A stretch of 64,000 nt of DNA from an uncultured Pseudomonadales bacterium (GTDB lineage: Bacteria > Pseudomonadota > Gammaproteobacteria > Pseudomonadales > Pseudohongiellaceae): NCBI GenBank assembly GCA_905478195.1, contig CAJQHM010000119.1, forward strand, positions 1 to 64,000. Reading direction: 5' to 3'. Positions 19,933-28,975 of this stretch are shown here, piece after piece (the first letter of the stretch is position 1; the number at the start of each line of letters is the position of its first letter). The position numbers were made by a program, and so were the translations under genes. The notes beneath the pieces were generated by a model. The model searched no databases. It saw nothing but the letters and a program-made list of their open reading frames with translations, and was not told where the DNA came from.

Positions 19933-20700
19933 CTAGCTAGCTTGCATCATTTGTGAGCCATTCTGATCGAGCTCTTCTATACTTTTGATAACTTTCATTT
20001 GTGTCTCAAAGGAACGGTAGAAATCGAGAAGGTTGACCATAATATCCACAGCATTAGCGTCACTACCCTCTAATGCACCTGACTGAACTGAAACCGGTTC
20101 TGGACCAGTTGCAAAATCCCCCCCCTGTCCGTTAGAACCCTCTGCCTCATAAAGCCCATCTACCCGTCGGACTAGATTGACCCCACTGGCATCGCGAAGT
20201 CCCAGCTGACCAATAGCAACTGGAGCAACGTCAGGCGCCTGAAGAAGTGAGCTAAACACTTGCCCATCGGACGCAATGGTAATTGAAGAGTCAGCAGGAG
20301 CGGTTATCGGGGCCCCTCCTTCCCCGAGAACCAGCAAACCGTTTGCAAGCTCTAAAAAACCATCAGTGGAAATTCGCATATCACCTCTACGGGTAAAAGC
20401 CACATCCCCACTGGGCGCCTGCACGCTCATCACTGTTTTATCAGCCATCGCGACGTGCAAGTTCTCGCCAGTCTCTTGGAACGGCCCGGAGCCGATTTCA
20501 ACAAACTCCACCCTGCTCTGGACGACAGGTTGGTAACGTGAAGGAAAGCCTGGCCCATTTAAGAATGCCGTAGATGGGCGGGTCTGACTCGCCCTCTTGT
20601 AACCAACTGTACTCAGGTTAGCGAGGTCGTTAGTCAACTGAACCCGCTGAAAAGTCGAGCTAGTTGCGGCCGCCAATACTGTGTAGATAGACCTATCCAT
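19933..20700 (-). CDS. flgF: Flagellar proximal rod protein FlgF
   Basis: MDRSIYTVLAAATSSTFQRVQLTNDLANLSTVGYKR; C-terminal MVNLLDFYRSFETQMKVIKSIEELD. Confidence 0.95.
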   Translation of the reverse strand: MDRSIYTVLAAATSSTFQRVQLTNDLANLSTVGYKRASQTRPSTAFLNGPGFPSRYQPVVQSRVEFVEIGSGPFQETGENLHVAMADKTVMSVQAPSGDVAFTRRGDMRISTDGFLELANGLLVLGEGGAPITAPADSSITIASDGQVFSSLLQAPDVAPVAIGQLGLRDASGVNLVRRVDGLYEAEGSNGQGGDFATGPEPVSVQSGALEGSDANAVDIMVNLLDFYRSFETQMKVIKSIEELDQNGSQMMQAS

Positions 20701-20725
20701 TTTCTAGTTCCGGTTCCGGTTACGT

Positions 20726-23662
20726 TTAGCTTCTAATGTTTACGATAGCTTGCGTCATTGCACTGGTAGTCTCAATTGCTTTGGCGTTCGCTTGGAAATT
20801 CCGTTGCGCAGTGATGAGGTCAACGAGCTCCGCTGTCAGGTCAACATTTGAGCGTTCGCGAGAGCCAGCTCTTAGGGTTCCAAAACCGGCAGAACCTGGC
20901 TCACCAAAAGATGCTTCGCCTGAATCAGAAGTTGCGAAAAAGCTGGAATCTCCGATCTGTCTAAGGCCCTGCGGGCTGCTGAAATTCGCAACAATTATTT
21001 TCCCGAGAGACTTCTGGCTTCCGTTGGAATAGCTCGCCACGACCAGGCCATCATCACCGATATTTACGCCGATTAAATCACCTTCCGGAGCACCGTTCTG
21101 GTTCTGATTAAGAACCGCGAACGGGCTGTTGTATTGAGTACTACCGTTATAGTTTACGTTTACTGTGGTACCAGTTATCGCCGCACTATTTAGAGCGTAT
21201 GCGGCAACCGGAGATACAAGGGATCCACTAGTATCGAATGTAAGCTCGCCCTTATCTAAGAAGATGGGGGACCAGAACGGGATATCGTCTTCATTAAAGT
21301 CACCCTTGTCGGTAGTTTCGTCCCAACTCCCATCCTGATTCTGAACAACATAAAGATCACTCGCACCGTCAGTATCCGGATCAAGCATTACATAAGTCGA
21401 AGTGCTTCCGAACGCTGCTTCTACATTCTCCAGGCCCCAATCTGAGTGGCCGTTGATTTGAATAAAAGAATCAGTACCCGTTGTAGAGCCAGTAATTGTT
21501 ATAGCACCCCGGGCCTCGTCAAATCCGACGATGACACCGTTAACTGTTCTGCCAAGCGCATCTGCCATCAGGTTTATTTTGGTTTGAAGGGCCTTCGTAA
21601 ATGTACCAATCGAGTAGTTGCCCTCGTCGACGTTAACCTGCGACGAGATACCATCGATTATCACCGTTAGATTCTTGTTTGCCGCCGTTACTGCGAAGTT
21701 AGTCGAAGGATCCACGCCCATTTGGTTACCAACAACCTGCGCGGGTTCAGAACCTTGTCCCCGCAAAGTTGGCACGTTATTTACTGCCGAAGTCTGCGCA
21801 AGCACCTGGCCAACAATTGGCCCATCTGCAGTTGCTTCCATACCAAGCAAATTCTTCGCAAGGGTTGATGCGGCTGTCAGTGAAGTAGTGTCGTTAGCGG
21901 TCACTGTATTCAGAGTAATCTCAATACTTGATGCGTCGCCAGTACTTCCACTGCTAAACGCAAACGCTCCATCTTGATACTCAACCTTTAGTCCATAACG
22001 TTGGTTTTTCGTGCTCAAGGTTGAACCATTAGGCACAACATCTCTGAGCAACAACGATTCTAGGTCTTGGTCTGACGGCGCAACGTTCGTGCCGTAGTTA
22101 GTCGCTCCATCAGCAGTTGAGAAAGTGGTAATATTAAAAATAGATTGTGCATCAGAATCCGCGCTTCCAATGTAGAGATTATGTTGCTTTGCAGGATCAG
22201 TCTGTTCGAACCGAAAACCCTGCCTAACCGAATCGTAAGATACCTCTATATCATTCCATTTATCATTGGCAGATAGCGCCTTATTAATGGTGTAAGCAAC
22301 CGCCTCAGGTGTTGCTTCATTGTTGGCGTCAATGAGAGCCACACCATCTGTGGTCCCTTGTGATGCTAGTAAGGCTTTTACATCTAGGGTAAGTGTTGTG
22401 ATGCCCTCGATAATTGCTCCAGTATCATCAGTTCGTGTCAGGCTGATTGCACCCGGCGTACCTTCACCAGAGAAATTAAACTTAGTATTGTCTCCAAAAC
22501 GCGAATTGATTTGGTTCTGCAATTCATACGCAATCTGAGTTCCAGAGAGCTTGAGGTTTTTACCTGCTAAGTGCTCTAAACCAATGTTCACTGGGTCTGA
22601 ACCATCGATCTTCAAGGTAAACATGTCAGTCAATGCTTTTCTTGAAAAGATAAGAGCATCATTGTTTTCCGCATCAACTGATGCGAAGTCAACACCATCC
22701 TGATTATTAGTAAGGTTCAAGTTATCAATATAAACGGAATCGGCAGCGATCTCAGTTGAAATGGTTGCCCGCTTAGAAGGGGATGGGGAGGTAAGCTGGT
22801 CATATGAATATTTCTTGTAAATAGTACCTGTTGTAATAAGGTACTGTGCGCTGTTCGCGCTTGTGCGCTGCAATGCCCGCAATTCGCTACCAGTCTTTAT
22901 CTCGCCGTACTTGTTGACGAAAAACTCGTCACCGCCAGTATCCGAAGCTTGAACCAGTGCTGGAGATACCGCCTGATCATCAATATAAACATAGGTTTGC
23001 CACTTGTTGCTCGGTTGATCTGCCGTAGCTTGTGCAGTCTTAACATAATAAATAGTAGTCAAGTGGGACGATCCAGAAGCACCATACACGGTAAATGAAG
23101 TAGTCTTATGGTAAGTCTCGGGCTTGTTCGGATTAAATGGAGCAGTAATTGGTTCTGCAGTCGATGGAAGATTCAGCCCTAACTCTACTTCAGATGTAGC
23201 AGAAAATTCAGCAACTGTTGTACGGGGAATGGCCATTGCTTTCAGCGGCTCACTGAAATCCGCCTTATTTGTTGAGTCAACTGGCAATGCCATTAGCGCC
23301 TGCCCCGCAGCATTTACCATTTGATTTTGCTCGTTTAGCATAAAGCCGCCGTTGCGTGTATAAACGTTCGCACCGTCAGTAGTTTTCAGAGCAAAAAAAC
23401 CGTCGCCTGTAATAGCTAAATCCAGGGAATTCGCAGAGAACTCGATATTGCCTTGGCTAAATTCTTGAACAACTTCTTTCAGTGCAACACCCGCACCGAC
23501 GACGCTCGAAGCCTTCTGCAGCGGCGACGTAGCAAAAATATCACCAAAATCAGCGTTTGAACGTTTGAAGCCAGATGTTCCAGCGTTAGCGATATTGTTA
23601 GAAGTGACCGCAAGCTCTGTTGTTGCCGCGTTTAAGCCTGTTAGTGAAGTATAGAAAGACAT
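20726..23662 (-). CDS. flgE: Flagellar hook protein FlgE, unusually large
   Basis: MSFYTSLTGLNAATTELAVTSNNIANAGTSGFKRSNADFGDIFA; C-terminal RSNVDLTAELVDLITAQRNFQANAKAIETTSAMTQAIVNI. Confidence 0.95.
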   Translation of the reverse strand: MSFYTSLTGLNAATTELAVTSNNIANAGTSGFKRSNADFGDIFATSPLQKASSVVGAGVALKEVVQEFSQGNIEFSANSLDLAITGDGFFALKTTDGANVYTRNGGFMLNEQNQMVNAAGQALMALPVDSTNKADFSEPLKAMAIPRTTVAEFSATSEVELGLNLPSTAEPITAPFNPNKPETYHKTTSFTVYGASGSSHLTTIYYVKTAQATADQPSNKWQTYVYIDDQAVSPALVQASDTGGDEFFVNKYGEIKTGSELRALQRTSANSAQYLITTGTIYKKYSYDQLTSPSPSKRATISTEIAADSVYIDNLNLTNNQDGVDFASVDAENNDALIFSRKALTDMFTLKIDGSDPVNIGLEHLAGKNLKLSGTQIAYELQNQINSRFGDNTKFNFSGEGTPGAISLTRTDDTGAIIEGITTLTLDVKALLASQGTTDGVALIDANNEATPEAVAYTINKALSANDKWNDIEVSYDSVRQGFRFEQTDPAKQHNLYIGSADSDAQSIFNITTFSTADGATNYGTNVAPSDQDLESLLLRDVVPNGSTLSTKNQRYGLKVEYQDGAFAFSSGSTGDASSIEITLNTVTANDTTSLTAASTLAKNLLGMEATADGPIVGQVLAQTSAVNNVPTLRGQGSEPAQVVGNQMGVDPSTNFAVTAANKNLTVIIDGISSQVNVDEGNYSIGTFTKALQTKINLMADALGRTVNGVIVGFDEARGAITITGSTTGTDSFIQINGHSDWGLENVEAAFGSTSTYVMLDPDTDGASDLYVVQNQDGSWDETTDKGDFNEDDIPFWSPIFLDKGELTFDTSGSLVSPVAAYALNSAAITGTTVNVNYNGSTQYNSPFAVLNQNQNGAPEGDLIGVNIGDDGLVVASYSNGSQKSLGKIIVANFSSPQGLRQIGDSSFFATSDSGEASFGEPGSAGFGTLRAGSRERSNVDLTAELVDLITAQRNFQANAKAIETTSAMTQAIVNIRS

Positions 23663-23677
23663 TAATTTTCTCCGATC

Positions 23678-24373
23678 TTATATTTCGATTGTACTTAGCT
23701 TATCGAGTGGCATTTCATCTCCACCATCAAGCTTGATTTTTAATTTTTGAGTTTCGGCATCCCAGTTAACCGAATTAATTACTTGCTGAGAAACCAATGG
23801 AACAACAATTTTTTCATCGCCCTTGTTTGCGATTAATGAAAATTGATAGGTTGACTCTGGAAATGGCTGGCCATCACTATCCTGACCATCCCAATCCAAT
23901 TCTATTTCACCAGCATTAAGTTTTGATATTTCCCTTTGATGAATTAGTCCACCCGTTTTAGAGTCATAAACTCTGAAAACAGCATCAGTTAGAGGTGAGT
24001 CAACAAGCCCGCTCAGTGAGAGCTGTCTACCGCCACCTGCGAGCACCTGTCCGCCCTCAATGCTAACCGTTTTTCCGAGGAGATTAGCTCCCAAAAGAAA
24101 CTTGTCAGACTTCGATTCATTCGCCATATCGTCCATAGTCTGCTGCATACTCTTCATAGATTCTAGGCTGGAAAATTGAGCCAACTGTGCAACAAACGCT
24201 TCATTTTCTAGAGGGTCTAGGGGGTTCTGATTTTTTAGCTGGGTTGTAAAAAGAATAAGAAAATCGTCACGATCTAAATTTTCTTGTTTCTCAAATAGAG
24301 CTTTTGCTTGTTGCTCTTCATATTGCGAGGTTGTAAGCATGCTAGATGGAAGTGACAAATCTTGAATAGACAT
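23678..24373 (-). CDS. flgD: Flagellar hook assembly scaffold FlgD
   Basis: DDFLILFTTQLKNQNPLDPLENEAFVAQLAQFSSLESM. Confidence 0.96.
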   Translation of the reverse strand: MSIQDLSLPSSMLTTSQYEEQQAKALFEKQENLDRDDFLILFTTQLKNQNPLDPLENEAFVAQLAQFSSLESMKSMQQTMDDMANESKSDKFLLGANLLGKTVSIEGGQVLAGGGRQLSLSGLVDSPLTDAVFRVYDSKTGGLIHQREISKLNAGEIELDWDGQDSDGQPFPESTYQFSLIANKGDEKIVVPLVSQQVINSVNWDAETQKLKIKLDGGDEMPLDKLSTIEI

Positions 24374-24377
24374 TTCT

Positions 24378-24797
24378 CTACCTCGCCTTTAAAACTTCGA
24401 GCGTGCTACTAAGAAGGTTGCGAGTTGCAGTAACGACCTCTACATTGTTTTGATATGCACGGCTGGCATCCAACATTTCAATCAGCTCTGCCACTTCATT
24501 GACGTTCGAGGCATACACGTACCCCTCTTCGTCTGATGCTGGATTACCTGGCTCGTAAACACGTTTAGGTGAAGAACCGTCGGATATGACGTCGGTTACC
24601 CGCACTCCGCCTTGAGCGGCGTCTGTGGAAATCGAAGACAAAATAGCTTCGAAAACGGGCCTCCTAGCTCTAAATGCACCTTCCGCAGTTGTTGAGACAA
24701 CGCCCGCATTTGCTAGATTTGAAGCAGTCGTGTTCATCCTAACGAGCTGAGCGTTCATTCCCGAACCCGCGATGTTTAATATGTCGGACAAGGCCAT
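24378..24797 (-). CDS. flgC: Flagellar rod protein FlgC
   Basis: DILNIAGSGMNAQLVRMNTTASNLANAGV; C-terminal EMLDASRAYQNNVEVVTATRNLL. Confidence 0.96.
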   Translation of the reverse strand: MALSDILNIAGSGMNAQLVRMNTTASNLANAGVVSTTAEGAFRARRPVFEAILSSISTDAAQGGVRVTDVISDGSSPKRVYEPGNPASDEEGYVYASNVNEVAELIEMLDASRAYQNNVEVVTATRNLLSSTLEVLKAR

Positions 24798-24800
24798 TTA

Positions 24801-25196
24801 TTATTCCCCGCGAATCGCTTTGAACAAAGATGAAACTTTTCCCTCAAAAAATTGTAGAGAGGCCTGGTAATCACTTGTCGCTTGACCAAATTTAGCTTGC
24901 TCTACCCCAATCTCTACCGTGTTGTTATCAACACTCGGGCTTAAAGGAACCCGATAAAAAGTCGAAGCCTGTATTTCTCTCGAAGAAAGCTGGGCATGAA
25001 CACTGGAGTGATTGTTTGATCCCTCCTGATTTATTCTATCCCCGAGTATCTTCTCAAAATTTATATCCTTTGCTCGGTAATTAGGCGTAGAGGCATTAAT
25101 AATATTTTCCGATATCACTTGTACCCTGCGAGCTTTGATATTCAATGCCGACTGGCTGAAACCTAAGTACGATTCGTATTTATTTAAGATGCTCAT
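24801..25196 (-). CDS. flgB: Flagellar rod protein FlgB
   Basis: ALNIKARRVQVISENIINASTPNYRAKDINFEKIL. Confidence 0.95.
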   Translation of the reverse strand: MSILNKYESYLGFSQSALNIKARRVQVISENIINASTPNYRAKDINFEKILGDRINQEGSNNHSSVHAQLSSREIQASTFYRVPLSPSVDNNTVEIGVEQAKFGQATSDYQASLQFFEGKVSSLFKAIRGE

Positions 25197-25238
25197 TGTT
25201 TAGCTGCTTCAAAATAAAGTGAGTTGGCATCTGAAAAT

Positions 25239-25266
25239 TAATTATTGAGATGCTTTGTGTCGATGT
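25239..25266 (+). promoter_or_regulatory. Putative sigma-28 promoter reading toward flgA (TAATTATT-N12-GTCGATGT)
   Basis: Motif identical in layout to the fliS one; about 220 nt upstream of flgA. Confidence 0.5.
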
Positions 25267-25268
25267 TG

Positions 25269-25286
25269 TTGCATGGGCCGTGCCAA
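25269..25286 (-). promoter_or_regulatory. Putative sigma-54 promoter for the flgB operon (TTGGCACGGCCCATGCAA)
   Basis: Minus strand TTGGCACG-N4-ATGCAA; GG-N10-GC spacing; about 75 nt upstream of flgB. Confidence 0.75.
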
Positions 25287-25360
25287 TATTTGAATACAGA
25301 TAGTGGTATTTGAGAATTATGCGATATAACAAGAGATTACGGGTCTAAAGTTAAGATTGC

Positions 25361-25389
25361 CGCCCTCCGCGCGCGAGCCTGCAAGGGCG
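25361..25389 (+). other. Hairpin CGCCCT...AGGGCG in the flgA leader
   Basis: 6-bp perfect arms at 25361-25366 and 25384-25389. Confidence 0.3.
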
Positions 25390-25420
25390 CTTCTAGCGAT
25401 CTTTTCCCGATGTGGCAGTA

Positions 25421-25450
25421 AAGCGGCATTGGCTTGCCGCTTATTTTTCT
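25421..25450 (+). terminator. Intrinsic terminator-like hairpin upstream of flgA (AAGCGGCA-TTGGCT-TGCCGCTT-ATTTTTCT)
   Basis: 8-bp perfect stem, 6-nt loop, U-rich tail; no complete plus-strand ORF ends just upstream. Confidence 0.6.
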
Positions 25451-25484
25451 TTGCTGCTCGGTGAGCTTACTTTATCCTCAGCGG

Positions 25485-26591
25485 ATGTTTAGAATCATCC
25501 AACTCGCTCTAGCACTCCTCACATTAAGTTTGGCTATGCCGTCACCGATTCGCGCCGAGAGCCTCGACCCACGCTCAGGTCAAAGCGCTGATTTGGAAGA
25601 GGCTGCGATACTGTTCCTTGAATCGCAGATCGGAGAATCATCAAACAAAGTATCTATAATGATCGATGATTCTAGACTGAGAATTCCCAACTGTCCTAGT
25701 GAATGGTTATTCGAAAAAGATAAACCATCTCTGCATTTAATAACTGTGGAATGTTCAGATTCAGAATGGAGACTAGCCTTAAGATACGAAGTCAGCGGCC
25801 GCAACGCATATCAGAGAAATACGAATAACATCGGTTTGAATGATATTGAAGTATTTTTATCCAATGAGCTGTCTGTTGGGCACAAATTACGCATAGAAGA
25901 CTTCGCATTGGACGCAAGCGGCGCTTTACCGGAAGAGCTTAAGGTCTTAATTGATCGAGGCGTTTTCATGAAAATCCCAGCAGCTGTGGGAACAGTAGTC
26001 AGCGCATCTATGCTGGAAAACGGAAAGAAGGTTTTAATAGCGCGCGAGCAAATCGCACTTGGAAGCACGGTTTCTGAGGACAATTTCACGAAAATTATGG
26101 TGCCTTCTAGGGACTCGGAGAATGCTCTATCGGCAGATTATTCTTTCGGTGACCTTTCAAAGGCTACTACTAACATTGTCAAAGGACAGGTCGTCACTGA
26201 AAAGGATATCGGGCGCCCTACCAACGTTCTAGTTGCAAAAATATTAATCAGACCAGGAGAAATCTTCACTAACCTAAATACAGAACACCAAGTGATTTTG
26301 CGCGATGCGCCACAAGGTGCTGTACCCGACCTCGCCAGTTTAAGACGGAGTGTGGCAACCTCTCAACTACAACCTGGTCGCATCTTAAGATATATTGACG
26401 CTCGACGTGAAGAGGACATAAAAAAAGGTGAGGAGATAAAATTAACTGTATCAAGAGAATCGTTTCGCTTGCAGATAGACGTCATCGCTCTAGAGTCAGC
26501 CTTTATCGGTGAAGCAATTAAGTTGACTAACCCGGAGTCTGGAGCGACGATAACGGCTACAGTCTCCGGCAAAAGCCGCGCAATAAAGTAA
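25485..26591 (+). CDS. flgA: Flagellar P-ring assembly chaperone FlgA, extended with multiple SAF-like units
   Basis: ORF track starts at TTG 25434; ATG 25485 gives signal peptide MFRIIQLALALLTLSLAMPSPIRAES. C-terminal KKGEEIKLTVSRESFRLQIDVIALESAFIGEAIKLTNPESGATITATVSGKSRA is FlgA-type. Confidence 0.88.
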   Translation: MFRIIQLALALLTLSLAMPSPIRAESLDPRSGQSADLEEAAILFLESQIGESSNKVSIMIDDSRLRIPNCPSEWLFEKDKPSLHLITVECSDSEWRLALRYEVSGRNAYQRNTNNIGLNDIEVFLSNELSVGHKLRIEDFALDASGALPEELKVLIDRGVFMKIPAAVGTVVSASMLENGKKVLIAREQIALGSTVSEDNFTKIMVPSRDSENALSADYSFGDLSKATTNIVKGQVVTEKDIGRPTNVLVAKILIRPGEIFTNLNTEHQVILRDAPQGAVPDLASLRRSVATSQLQPGRILRYIDARREEDIKKGEEIKLTVSRESFRLQIDVIALESAFIGEAIKLTNPESGATITATVSGKSRAIK

Positions 26592-26599
26592 TTTTTTAC

Positions 26600-26626
26600 T
26601 AATATTGATCGCCGAAGTGTCGATTA
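26600..26626 (+). promoter_or_regulatory. Putative sigma-28 promoter for flgMN (TAATATTG-N11-GTCGATTA)
   Basis: Same motif, about 50 nt upstream of flgM. Confidence 0.65.
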
Positions 26627-26677
26627 TCCGTTTAGAAGGAACCATCAGCAGCTTACTAAGCTGCATTGAGGAACATT

Positions 26678-26989
26678 ATGTCAGACCCAATTTCAGGTAA
26701 TTTTGATAAAAATCAGTTACCTAAGTACAGCAAAACTGTTAATGCAGCTGATAACTCACCTGAAACACCAAAAGCAGGCTTGTCCGATATAGATCGGACC
26801 GAGAAAAAAGCCAGCCCTCAGTCGACTGTGAGCATCTCCGCTGAAGCAAGGAAAAACACGGAAGAAGCTGTTTTCAATAGAGAAAAAGTAGAACAAATCA
26901 GAGAAGCGATCCGCAATAACTCCTATCCGTTGGATAATCAGAAGATGGCTGAGAGCTTCGTGCCTCTTGAGAAACTCATCAATAATTAA
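26678..26989 (+). CDS. flgM: Anti-sigma-28 factor FlgM
   Basis: VSISAEARKNTEEAVFNREKVEQIREAIRNNSYPLDNQKMAESFVPLEKLI; between flgA and flgN. ATG at 26678 preferred over TTG 26666. Confidence 0.9.
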   Translation: MSDPISGNFDKNQLPKYSKTVNAADNSPETPKAGLSDIDRTEKKASPQSTVSISAEARKNTEEAVFNREKVEQIREAIRNNSYPLDNQKMAESFVPLEKLINN

Positions 26990-27004
26990 CTTAGTGATTA
27001 TAAG

Positions 27005-27358
27005 GTGCAAGAAGTGATGGCCAAATGTTCTAACAGCTACCCCGAACAACTTCAGCAACTAGAGAATTTGCTCGAGCAGGAATTTTCAATGTTGTCTGCT
27101 AGATCTTTCGAGAACCTATCTGAAGTTCAAAATAGCAAGACTGAACTACTACTCGCACTGCAAAAGGCCAGCGAAACCGACATTTCATGCACCGAAGAAC
27201 TTATGAAGCATAAAGAACTTGTTGAAAAATGCCGCTCTCTACAATTAAAGAACCAAATCTTAGTTGACAAGAAGTTACAAGCTGTTCAAGGAGTCCTAGA
27301 CCATCTTGTTTATCATGGTCGCCAGACGACCGAACACACATATGAGAACTTGGGATGA
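27005..27358 (+). CDS. flgN: Flagellar chaperone FlgN-like
   Basis: Coiled-coil 117 aa protein directly after flgM; LEQEFSMLSARSFENLSEVQNSKTELLLAL..CRSLQLKNQILVDKKLQAV..L. Confidence 0.75.
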   Translation: MQEVMAKCSNSYPEQLQQLENLLEQEFSMLSARSFENLSEVQNSKTELLLALQKASETDISCTEELMKHKELVEKCRSLQLKNQILVDKKLQAVQGVLDHLVYHGRQTTEHTYENLG

Positions 27359-27374
27359 TTTCTAGGGAGCGACC

Positions 27375-27662
27375 TCAATCGTAAGGCCCTTCTTCTGGAG
27401 TTTTAGATTTAATCCAATAAGCCCAGCTCAGAACAACCGCCACCATCTCGAACAACTCTTCCGGAACTTCAGAGTCTTCAGGTAAAGCGCTCAGCGCTTC
27501 CACCAAGCCCGGACTCCTTACAACCGGAACTCCAATTTCTTTAGCACTTTCGACCATAATTTCGGCATATTCACCGGAAACTGATTTAATTAGTTTTGGA
27601 GAATCTGAACCGGCATATTTTATGCTTGCAGCCTTATTAAGCTTTAATTCAATATCGTACAT
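27375..27662 (-). CDS. FlhB C-terminal-domain homolog (FlhX/FhlB-like)
   Basis: 95 aa; AASIKYAGSDSPKLIKSVSGEYAEIMVESAKEIGVPVVRSPGLVEALSALPEDSEVPEELFEMVAVVLSWAYWI matches the FlhB cytoplasmic domain. Confidence 0.85.
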   Translation of the reverse strand: MYDIELKLNKAASIKYAGSDSPKLIKSVSGEYAEIMVESAKEIGVPVVRSPGLVEALSALPEDSEVPEELFEMVAVVLSWAYWIKSKTPEEGPYD

Positions 27663-27669
27663 GCTGCAC

Positions 27670-28935
27670 CTATGCTTCTAGATTTATATTGCCAGACCTG
27701 GCTAGACCGGGTTGTTGCTTGTAAATAGGAGGCTCTTTGTTAAAGATATTGTAACCGAACAAACTAAGTTCCTGAGAATTAAACCTTGATGCGAGAGAAT
27801 CAATATTATCCGAAACCAGATCGAAGAAATAGTTATCTCCATCTACCCAAACATTAGCAAATATCAATTTAGAGCCTGTGTTTACGGCACAATCCACCAG
27901 CAAGCTTTTCTCGCTATCAATGCTCACCAGAACTTTAAAGTTTGTGACGGAGCCAGCAAGGAAATCTTCGATATTTCTAGTGCTCCTCCAACGTTTGGTC
28001 TGATCATCATTGCCCTTACTGTGATCTCGGTCAAGCTCTGACCCCGTATCACTGTCGCCTGAATCTTCCGACTCAGATGCATCATTGGCAAAAGGATTTG
28101 AGGAATCGATATAATCGGTCCCCGATTTACGGGCCTCAGAATAGCTTTGCAGGTTCATAAATTGGGACAGATCGATTCCACCGCTTAAGTCAATAGAAAT
28201 TGAGGCTGGAGCACCATCGAGTAAGAACACAGGAAAATTTACTTGATTGAGACCTGCCTCGAAACTCTGCGACAGCACGTTCAACCCAGAGGATATAAAA
28301 CCTTTTAATAGACCCGCTAAATTACTCTCTGCTTTAGATACGTTTTTATTGACTAAGGCTAATGAATCGTGAAATGAATTTAACCCAGTGCTGTCTGACC
28401 GTTCACCCATGTTCGCAAAGCTTTTAAATTGATTTCCTATTTTTTCACCATTAATCAACCGAGCATCTAATCCATTTGCAGATAAGAAAGCGGCAAGACT
28501 TTTCGCCTCAGAAGACGACGATCCTAAAGCAGAGCCAAAATACTCTGCCAGCCTAGTAGACATATTTGTCCATAGGAATTTGCTGCTTGCAAGTTTAGAA
28601 GTTTGTTTTGAGTCTAGCTTTGAAGTAATTTGGGAAGAAGTATTTGAGGCCCGGTCTACACGATTCAGTTGAAAACCGCCTGGCCTCCGCACCGCAGTAT
28701 AGTCAACGAAAGGCAGATTAGCAGATAATTGAGCAAACTGTTGTTGGGTAAAGGACCCATTTGCTTTTAGCAAAATTTCGCCGTCTTTCAGAAAACCGCG
28801 AACGACCTGACCATTCTGTAAATTTAGGTCATTCGCTTCTGTAAGATTAAGAGAAATAGACTGTGTAATAGGAGAATCTGCGATCGATAAGCGAACAGCA
28901 GAGGTATTTAGGGAGTTTTCGATACCGACCAGCAT
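27670..28935 (-). CDS. Putative flagellar hook-length control (FliK-like) protein
   Basis: 421 aa, adjacent to the FlhB-C-term homolog as FliK-like proteins often are; N-terminal LNLTEANDLNLQNGQVVRGFLKDGEILLKANG; Ser/Asp-rich. Confidence 0.5.
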   Translation of the reverse strand: MLVGIENSLNTSAVRLSIADSPITQSISLNLTEANDLNLQNGQVVRGFLKDGEILLKANGSFTQQQFAQLSANLPFVDYTAVRRPGGFQLNRVDRASNTSSQITSKLDSKQTSKLASSKFLWTNMSTRLAEYFGSALGSSSSEAKSLAAFLSANGLDARLINGEKIGNQFKSFANMGERSDSTGLNSFHDSLALVNKNVSKAESNLAGLLKGFISSGLNVLSQSFEAGLNQVNFPVFLLDGAPASISIDLSGGIDLSQFMNLQSYSEARKSGTDYIDSSNPFANDASESEDSGDSDTGSELDRDHSKGNDDQTKRWRSTRNIEDFLAGSVTNFKVLVSIDSEKSLLVDCAVNTGSKLIFANVWVDGDNYFFDLVSDNIDSLASRFNSQELSLFGYNIFNKEPPIYKQQPGLARSGNINLEA

Positions 28936-28975
28936 TGATGAGTCAGCCTATTGTTTTATCGCTATGGATATTGAA

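Noticed and set aside
13976-23662. Gene fusion or misassembly as the explanation for the large flgE and flgK
   Set aside because: Both ORFs have canonical N- and C-termini and intact reading frames; insertions in the variable core are the simpler reading.
25411-25432. Plus-strand sigma-54 promoter for flgA (TGGCAGTAAAGCGGCAT)
   Set aside because: GG-N10-GC spacing is present but the -12 lacks TTGC and it overlaps the terminator-like hairpin; weak.
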